A DNA stretch of 58,480 nucleotides, taken from NCBI GenBank assembly GCA_026692865.1, contig JAPLNI010000021.1:1-58480 (forward strand). Reading direction: 5' to 3'. The notes under the pieces were generated by a model that saw nothing but the letters and a program-made list of their open reading frames with translations, was not told the DNA's origin and did not search any database. Position numbers and translations under genes: made by a program. The number at the start of each line of letters is the position of its first letter. Positions within the stretch are counted from its first letter, which is position 1. Shown here piece by piece: positions 53,560 through 58,480 of the stretch. Source of the stretch: Planctomycetota bacterium. GTDB taxonomy: Bacteria; Planctomycetota; Planctomycetia; Pirellulales; Pirellulaceae.

Positions 53560-54087
53560 TCATAAATCAATTCGTGCCATGATTGAATCAAAAATGTGTT
53601 GGACTGCGCGACCACTGAGAGACTTGTTTTTCTTCAACTCTTCGACAATGGCGACCACCGATTCCCAGTGGCCGGATTGATCGAGGAGATGATCTGTTTT
53701 GGAGAGCATTTTTTGCTGGAGACGTTCGGCTTGAGCGTCGCTACCGGCGCGGACTCGCGATAGTCTCCGAATACCGATCATGTCTTGCCTGGCTCCGTCC
53801 CAATTGTATTCGCCGGTGTACCTTGCTTCGGCGACAACACCTCCTAGCATGATCATCATTTGCACTTCGAGTTCATCTTTGACTGGTTGCCCACGACGAT
53901 GACTCATTTGGCATTGCCCAAGCCGCATACTGTTTCGCTCGATCGTTAATTTTGCGACCGGCTTCCCCAGAGCAACAGCAACGATCGCATGGCCCGCTTC
54001 ATGGTAGGCAGTTGCAATATCTTCATCGGACAAGGGAGACGGCAAATGGTCAGTCGTGGTATTGTCGGCTGTAGAATCGTCCGTCAT
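53560..54087 (-). CDS. stand-alone M41 (FtsH-type) zinc peptidase domain
   Basis: 175 residues. The zinc motif is ATAYHEAGHAIVAVALGKPV (His29, Glu30, His33). The third ligand is probably Asp102 in GARQDMIGIRRL, in the position of the FtsH Asp of GAxxDLxxAT, preceded by MLGGVVAEARYTGE as in FtsH (LGGRAAEE). Thus the peptidase active site looks complete. There is no AAA ATPase domain and no membrane segment, so it cannot unfold proteins as FtsH does. Small proteins like this recur in Planctomycetes. It is divergent from the TOPRIM gene with a 150-base gap. Substrate unknown. Confidence 0.8.
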   Translation of the reverse strand: MTDDSTADNTTTDHLPSPLSDEDIATAYHEAGHAIVAVALGKPVAKLTIERNSMRLGQCQMSHRRGQPVKDELEVQMMIMLGGVVAEARYTGEYNWDGARQDMIGIRRLSRVRAGSDAQAERLQQKMLSKTDHLLDQSGHWESVVAIVEELKKNKSLSGRAVQHIFDSIMARIDL

Positions 54088-54237
54088 GGCTTATCGCGTG
54101 TTTGCTGGCGTGCTATGGTGTTATCGATTGAAATGTGAAGCGAGTCGAACAAAACTATTTCTGCAAACGAATAACGTTTCTACTTTGTTTATGATTCCAA
54201 GTCACTGGATGCATTAATTGTAGAATAAGGAAGCCAA

Positions 54238-54894
54238 TTGAGTAACGCCGCAACAAACGCGATGAAGGAGACTCCCGAGGACGGGGGCACCGAGCTTTTC
54301 ATTGTAGAGGGAGAATCGGCGTCACTTGCCGTTGAGCGAGTCTGCGACGGTCGCTTTCAATCGGTACTTCCTATGCAAGGCAAACCACTCAACGCCTGGA
54401 AGGCAAATCGCAAAGCGGTCCTCAACTTCGCGATCTACCAAACTCTTATTGAAGCTCTTGGCGTTGGGTTCGACGAGAATGTTGTGATGGCGAACCGAAA
54501 ATTTGATCGAGTTTTGATACTGACCGACCCCGATGCGGATGGGATTCACTGCGGCGCGTTGCTGCTGCTGTTCTTTCATCGGTGGCTTCGACCTTGGATT
54601 GAGAGTGGACGATTATTGCAAATCCACGCTCCCAAGATGCAGATTTCCGCAACCGGCATGGGCGAAGCCCGCCAAATGTACACCGAGGAGGGAGCAAGGC
54701 AGTTACTAGACGCATTAGAGCAACGCCACATCAAGAACGTGGTAAAGCAAAACTATCGGGGACTAGCAAGCTTGAATGCGGACGTACTCAAACGATATTG
54801 CACCAACCCAGCAACCAGAAAGTCGCGTGTTCTCACGGCAGACGACGCGGCAGAAGCAATTCAATGTTTTGGTGGCCCTGATGCGAGACACTAA
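54238..54894 (+). CDS. stand-alone GyrB/ParE-type TOPRIM domain protein
   Basis: 218 residues with a TTG start supported by AAGGAAG a few bases upstream. The whole protein aligns with the TOPRIM part of type IIA topoisomerase B subunits: ELFIVEGESA (Glu24), GRFQSVLPMQGKPLNAWKAN (PLRGKILN in gyrase), LIEALGVGFDEN and the metal site LTDPDADGIH (Asp97, Asp99, Asp101). The GHKL ATPase and transducer domains are absent, and MQGKPLN and the SASLA loop depart from gyrase. The ~65 C-terminal residues contain ARQMYTEEGARQLLDALEQR, without a gyrase-tail match. It may be a stand-alone nuclease, primase-like or regulatory protein; the open frame and start signal argue against a mere pseudogene. Function unproven. 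Confidence 0.78.
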   Translation: MSNAATNAMKETPEDGGTELFIVEGESASLAVERVCDGRFQSVLPMQGKPLNAWKANRKAVLNFAIYQTLIEALGVGFDENVVMANRKFDRVLILTDPDADGIHCGALLLLFFHRWLRPWIESGRLLQIHAPKMQISATGMGEARQMYTEEGARQLLDALEQRHIKNVVKQNYRGLASLNADVLKRYCTNPATRKSRVLTADDAAEAIQCFGGPDARH

Positions 54895-55246
54895 ACCAAC
54901 AACGATGGCACAATGCCTTCGGTCCATAGTAGCAGAGCTTTACCGGGGCATTGTCCTGGAAAGACCTGTAGAGACCTGTTTCGGGGAATCGACTACAATC
55001 GACAGGGATCAAGACGATATTCGTTCAGACCGCGTAAGCACATAAATCATGTCGAAACCAAAGAAATTCGTACCCAGGACATACCGCAACTCGGTTTGGC
55101 GGCTCCTTGTGCTGCCCTCTAGTAACATGCTTCACACAACCTTAAATGCCGTGCGGAATGCTAGGCTAATGAATCCTGAGCCGATGGCGCTAGCCACGGG
55201 TTTTGACTTTGCAACAGTGCAGCGGCGGACCCTGTTCCCGATAAAC
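54895..55246. other. intergenic region upstream of the protease pair
   Basis: About 350 bases with only weak open frames. The frame of the protease extends back to 55049 but runs through a copied repeat arm and gives an unnatural N-terminus. The repeat arm at 55177 is the only clear element. A promoter is expected here but none stands out. Confidence 0.45.
55177..55201 (+). repeat. single arm of the TGAGCC..GGGT palindromic repeat
   Basis: All 25 bases, beginning TGAGCCGATGGCGCTAGCCA, are identical to the left arm inside the DUF1592 gene 47.7 kb away. No inverted partner is found within 100 bases. It lies 46 bases before the protease start. Confidence 0.85.
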
Positions 55247-57145
55247 ATGTCGCTTACGATGATTGTCATGAACGTCACCCTTCTTTGCGTTTCCAGTCTC
55301 GGCGACGATCTAGCGGTACTGGCTTCACCTTCGCCACCGCCAAGCGTAATAAAGGCCGAAGCGGATCGAATCCAGGCAATCGCGAAAGCGAGCCGATCAA
55401 CTGTAGGCGTTTTTGGGCTGGATGGTCAGGGCGGTGGAAGCGGTGTCGTGATTTCGCCAGACGGTTATGTTCTTACGAATTATCACGTCTCAGATCCATT
55501 TGGAAATCGCATGCGAATCGGATTGTCAAATGGCGAAATGCACGAAGCAGTCATTGTGGGAATCGATCCCACGGGCGACTTAGCGTTACTTAAGATGGAT
55601 GGGCGAGACGATTTTCCAGCAGCAACGATTATCGACAGCGATACAGTGCGTGTTGGGCAGTGGTGTTTCGCCTCAGGAAACCCGTTCGTGTTGGCAACCA
55701 ATCTTCAACCAACAACAACTTGGGGGATTGTTAGCGGTGTCCATCGGTACCAATATCCCTCGGGAACAATTCTCGAGTATACCGATTGCATACAAACCGA
55801 CGCAGCGATCAATCCGGGCAACTCAGGTGGGCCGCTTTATAATTGGAACGGCGATTTAATTGGAATCAACGGTCGTGGATCTTTCGAGAAGCGAGGCCGC
55901 GTCAATGTCGGTGTTGGCTATGCTATTTCCATTAATCAAGCGATGCTGTTTTTGGGGCATCTCAAAAGCGGACGCGTAGTGGACCATGCGACGCTGGGAT
56001 TTACAGTCGCATCGGATGAGAAAGGTCGCGTGATCGTTTCGAACATTCTCGAGTCGAGCGACGCTTATCGACGTGGGCTTCGCTATGGTGATGAAATTCT
56101 CGCGCTCGCTGGCCGCGATGTGACATCAGTCAATCAGCTTAAGAACATCCTTGGGATCTTTCCTTCCCTGACTCGGCTAAAATTACGATTCAAAAACGCC
56201 GAAGGCACGGTCGACACGTACGTTCGTCTCGGCTCGTTACATACGGTTGCTGAACTTGACGAAATCATCACAGGTAAGCCTTTGGATGGTCCTCCGACTC
56301 CCGATGGAAAGCCACCTGAAAAGAAAAAACCAGACAACAAAAAACCAGAAGATAAAAAACCTGGTGACAAGGACAACCCAGACGATTCGGACGCTGAGGA
56401 ATCGGCTGAAGAATCGATTGGGGAGCAATCGAAGCCGAAAGAGTTGGTCGATCCGATGAAGGACCTGTTCGAGGCGCGCCGAGGCTTTGGGAACTACTAC
56501 TTTAATCGGCGAGAAGTCGACCGCGTTACATTCGCGAAAGAGACTGAGTTCGGCACGTTGGCTCCATCTGACGCTCGGTGGCCGAAGAATTTGAAATGGG
56601 AATGGTCGGGATCGGTCGCAGGCGAATCCACGCAGTTTCAGTTTACGTCGCAGTCGAATCAGCTTTCGCTCACTTTGGGTAGCGATACTTCCATGATTGA
56701 TCCCGTTCGCGGATGGGCAAGCATAATCGACACTCAAGGCCTGAGCGGACCTGCCCTAGCGATCGAGCTTTGGCAGCGATGGAACTCGATCGGTCCACGC
56801 GCTATGGGAGAGTGCACCTACGTTGGAACGGCTCCGGTCATTGGGTTAGATGCTTGGCAGGATCTTACGCAGGTGACGACCGGTGAAGTTGAGTCATTCT
56901 TTTATACTTCTCCGGAAACCAAGAAAATTGTGTTGATTGAAATCCAATCGGATAGTCGTCAGGACCGGCTTGAAGTCTACTTTGATGACTATGAAACGAC
57001 ACTCATCGAGGGGCTCAAGACCTCGTCGGGCGAAGTACTTTCCAAGCCTATCCCTAAGCGTATCCGCTCCAGCTACGGAATTACTACACCGATGGTCATC
57101 GACTTCAAGCGACTTAACGTATCTCAAGAAACGGAGACCAAATGA
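55247..57145 (+). CDS. exported S1C (DegP/HtrA-like) serine protease with PDZ domain
   Basis: 632 residues from ATG 55247, where MSLTMIVMNVTLLCVSSLGD forms a signal peptide. The trypsin-like domain has a full triad: His80 in LTNYHVSD, Asp111 in GDLALLKM and Ser193 in NPGNSGGPL. One PDZ domain follows (LGFTVASDEKGRVIVSNILE). A charged Lys/Pro/Asp linker (KKKPDNKKPEDKKPGDK) leads to a C-terminal ~190-residue domain of unknown type. Only one PDZ is evident, against two in DegP. It should degrade or guard proteins in the periplasm. The next gene overlaps its stop by four bases and encodes an inactive relative. Confidence 0.9.
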   Translation: MSLTMIVMNVTLLCVSSLGDDLAVLASPSPPPSVIKAEADRIQAIAKASRSTVGVFGLDGQGGGSGVVISPDGYVLTNYHVSDPFGNRMRIGLSNGEMHEAVIVGIDPTGDLALLKMDGRDDFPAATIIDSDTVRVGQWCFASGNPFVLATNLQPTTTWGIVSGVHRYQYPSGTILEYTDCIQTDAAINPGNSGGPLYNWNGDLIGINGRGSFEKRGRVNVGVGYAISINQAMLFLGHLKSGRVVDHATLGFTVASDEKGRVIVSNILESSDAYRRGLRYGDEILALAGRDVTSVNQLKNILGIFPSLTRLKLRFKNAEGTVDTYVRLGSLHTVAELDEIITGKPLDGPPTPDGKPPEKKKPDNKKPEDKKPGDKDNPDDSDAEESAEESIGEQSKPKELVDPMKDLFEARRGFGNYYFNRREVDRVTFAKETEFGTLAPSDARWPKNLKWEWSGSVAGESTQFQFTSQSNQLSLTLGSDTSMIDPVRGWASIIDTQGLSGPALAIELWQRWNSIGPRAMGECTYVGTAPVIGLDAWQDLTQVTTGEVESFFYTSPETKKIVLIEIQSDSRQDRLEVYFDDYETTLIEGLKTSSGEVLSKPIPKRIRSSYGITTPMVIDFKRLNVSQETETK

Positions 57146-58227
57146 ACTCGTTAACATTGTTTGAATTCAAAAGACTCTCGCTAGTTTTCGCACTTGTTTT
57201 GATCAACCTAACGGCAAATTCTTTTGCAGATACGCCGGTTAAATCGGCTGATCCGAAACGAGTACGCTCGAATGCTGAAGTCGGTTATGGCGATCCACTG
57301 GTAAGCTTGCTCGCGCAAGTTCAACCGAAGATGGTAAAGATTTACGGCGCGGGTGGTATGCGAGGGCTAGAAAGTTATCAAAGCGGTTTTTTGATTAGCG
57401 ACGAAGGTCATATCGCGACCTCTTGGAGCACGGTTCTCGATTCTACCAAGGTACGAGTCATTCTTTCCGATGGGCTTAAGGCGGATGCCGAGTTGGTGGG
57501 GATTGATCCGCAGACAGAAATCGCCGTTCTGAAAATTCAAGAGCCGATCAAGTCGTACTTTGCGTTGGATGCGACATCGCTTCCGTCACCAGGTGACCGC
57601 GTTTTTGGATTGAGCAATCTATTTGGAATTGCGACGGGTGATGAATCGGTCAGTGCTCAAAGAGGTGTTGTTATGGCGATTGCACCTCTTTCGGCGAAGC
57701 GTGGAAGGATGAAAACACTTTACCAAGGGCGCGTTCTCGTTCTGGACGTGATGACCAATAATCCGGGTGCGACTGGTGGAGCGATCATTGACTTGGAAGG
57801 TCGTTTGGTAGGCATGCTTGGGAAAGAGTTGCGTGATGACCAGAGCAATATGTGGTTGAACTACGCATTGCCGATGGATGTGGTTACCGGGACAGTTCGA
57901 AGGATCTTGGAGGGCAAAACTAGTTCTGTGACACGGACTGATAAGCTTGTTCCCTCCAAGCGACCGCATCGAGCCGCTTCGCTCGGTTTTAATTTGTTGC
58001 CGGATGTGCTTGCGAAGACACCGCCGTTTGTGGATCAAGTCACCTCCAAGTCGATTGCTCAGCGAAGCGGTCTTCAGCCAAATGATTTAATTCTGCTGCT
58101 AAATGAGCAGCGCGTTGATTCGCGACGAGCTTTCGAAGAACTTCTCGCGACAATCGATCGCGCCGATAGTTTCTCGCTGCTGGTTCAACGGGGGCAGGAG
58201 CTCGTACAAATCGATTTTCGTCCTTAG
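57142..58227 (+). CDS. catalytically dead S1C protease paralogue with PDZ domain
   Basis: 361 residues, starting in an ATGA overlap with the active protease. MTNNPGATGGAIIDLEGRLV and SGFLISDEGHIATSWSTVL follow the chymotrypsin-like fold of DegP proteins. The three catalytic positions are all changed: His to Ser96 (TSWSTVL for TNYHVSD), Asp to Glu126 (TEIAVLK for GDLALLK) and Ser to Thr211 (GATGG for GNSGG). A signal-like N-terminus (RLSLVFALVLINLTANSFAD) exports it. A C-terminal PDZ domain (LGFNLLPDVLAKTPPFVDQV, then SGLQPNDLILLLNEQRV) is kept. It is best read as a regulator, adaptor or substrate trap for its neighbour. Translational coupling suggests a fixed ratio of the two. Confidence 0.88.
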   Translation: MNSLTLFEFKRLSLVFALVLINLTANSFADTPVKSADPKRVRSNAEVGYGDPLVSLLAQVQPKMVKIYGAGGMRGLESYQSGFLISDEGHIATSWSTVLDSTKVRVILSDGLKADAELVGIDPQTEIAVLKIQEPIKSYFALDATSLPSPGDRVFGLSNLFGIATGDESVSAQRGVVMAIAPLSAKRGRMKTLYQGRVLVLDVMTNNPGATGGAIIDLEGRLVGMLGKELRDDQSNMWLNYALPMDVVTGTVRRILEGKTSSVTRTDKLVPSKRPHRAASLGFNLLPDVLAKTPPFVDQVTSKSIAQRSGLQPNDLILLLNEQRVDSRRAFEELLATIDRADSFSLLVQRGQELVQIDFRP

Positions 58228-58252
58228 TGCTTCGACCAACTTGAAAATTGGG

Positions 58253-58335
58253 GTAGCTGAATTCGTAAGAATTCAGATGTCGATGAAAACAATTTCAAAG
58301 GCTAATGTTTTTAGATGTCTTACGACATCTGCTAC
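58253..58335. repeat. GTAG-headed hairpin doublet (REP/BIME-like)
   Basis: The left unit is GTAGC then CTGAATTC-GTAA-GAATTCAG (58253-58276). The right unit, read on the minus strand (58335 to 58313), is GTAGC then AGATGTC-GTAA-GACATCT. Both share the GTAGC head and CGTAAG loop while the stems differ in sequence but remain fully paired. The doublet is placed head-out, as in classical REP pairs. Confidence 0.8.
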
Positions 58336-58418
58336 GAGTACAAACCCCCACTTTTCATCAACAAAGGCTAGAGAAGTCAGCCAATGGCCTGGGCAAGTCA
58401 CAATTTCAAGCTGGGTAA

Positions 58419-58480
58419 TGAGCCGTGAGCGCTAGCTCCGGGTTTTCCCATAGCAACCCGGAGCTAGCGCTCACGGCTCA
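58419..58480. repeat. perfect palindromic repeat pair of the TGAGCC..GGGT family
   Basis: Arms 58419-58443 and 58456-58480 are perfectly complementary over 25 bases with a 12-base loop. The left arm starts TGAGCCGTGAGCGCTAGCTC. It reaches the last base of the window, so it could extend further. Confidence 0.9.

Noticed and set aside
54776-55122. Two overlapping ~70-90 codon frames between the TOPRIM and protease genes
   Set aside because: They overlap the TOPRIM gene or each other in other frames and show no protein-like pattern.
55049-55246. 66-residue N-terminal extension of the DegP-like protease
   Set aside because: It translates through a mobile repeat arm, while a proper signal peptide begins at 55247.

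Overview
The window reads as a chromosomal segment of a planctomycete, most likely of the Pirellulaceae/Rhodopirellula type (inference). The reasons are: two sets of the Planctomycete-specific cytochrome families (DUF1587/1592/1595/1588/1585 with DUF1552, and DUF1501 with PPC, DUF1549/DUF1553 and PSCyt1-WD40); several exported EF-hand, LRR and squalene-cyclase-like proteins; a type III polyketide synthase cluster; weak Shine-Dalgarno signals and frequent TTG/GTG starts; and roughly 50% GC. There is no prophage, integrase, transposase or CRISPR array. About 36 genes fill most of the window.

Layout. 1-74: initiator tRNA on the minus strand. 0.3-6 kb: an exported cyclase-like protein, a polysaccharide deacetylase, a diverged Mur ligase and an unknown secreted protein. 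6.3-10.2 kb: translationally coupled DUF1592-type cytochrome and DUF1552 genes. 10.3-15.6 kb: polyprenyl glycosylphosphotransferase, HisN-like phosphatase, LOG-family protein and a NosR-like flavoprotein. 15.6-19.9 kb: secreted FAD oxidoreductase, DHDPS-family aldolase and DUF2760. 20-30 kb: topA, a PpiD/SurA-like protein, a secretin-N-domain protein and an EF-hand/P-domain protein. 30.5-33 kb: LRR metallopeptidase and GNAT. 33.2-36.4 kb: methyltransferase, FAD oxidoreductase and type III PKS joined by ATGA overlaps. 36.5-43.1 kb: a c-di-GMP signalling protein, smpB, and an ABC ATPase, permease and PaaK-like ligase again joined by 4-base overlaps. 43.8-52.6 kb: the DUF1501, PPC, DUF1549/1553 and PSCyt1-WD40 operon. 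52.7-58.2 kb: FkbM methyltransferase, stand-alone M41-type peptidase, stand-alone GyrB-type TOPRIM protein, and a DegP-like protease coupled to a paralogue that has lost all three catalytic residues.

The non-coding part is unusually structured. Three repeat families are visible by eye. (1) A 25-base palindromic arm, TGAGCC..GCTAGC..GGGT, occurs as inverted pairs or single arms at five loci; one pair lies inside, and is translated as part of, the DUF1592 gene. (2) A 155-bp element with 11-bp terminal inverted repeats and internal hairpins is present as a tandem pair (43.1-43.5 kb) and an inverted copy plus fragment (30.3-30.5 kb); it looks like a non-autonomous mobile element. (3) A GTAG-headed hairpin doublet at 58.25-58.34 kb has the layout of a REP/BIME unit. 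The strongest protein-level oddities are the active/dead protease pair, the Mur ligase with altered catalytic motifs, the orphan TOPRIM protein, the HD-GYP domain without its HHE..GYP motif, and the secretin-like protein with no pore domain.
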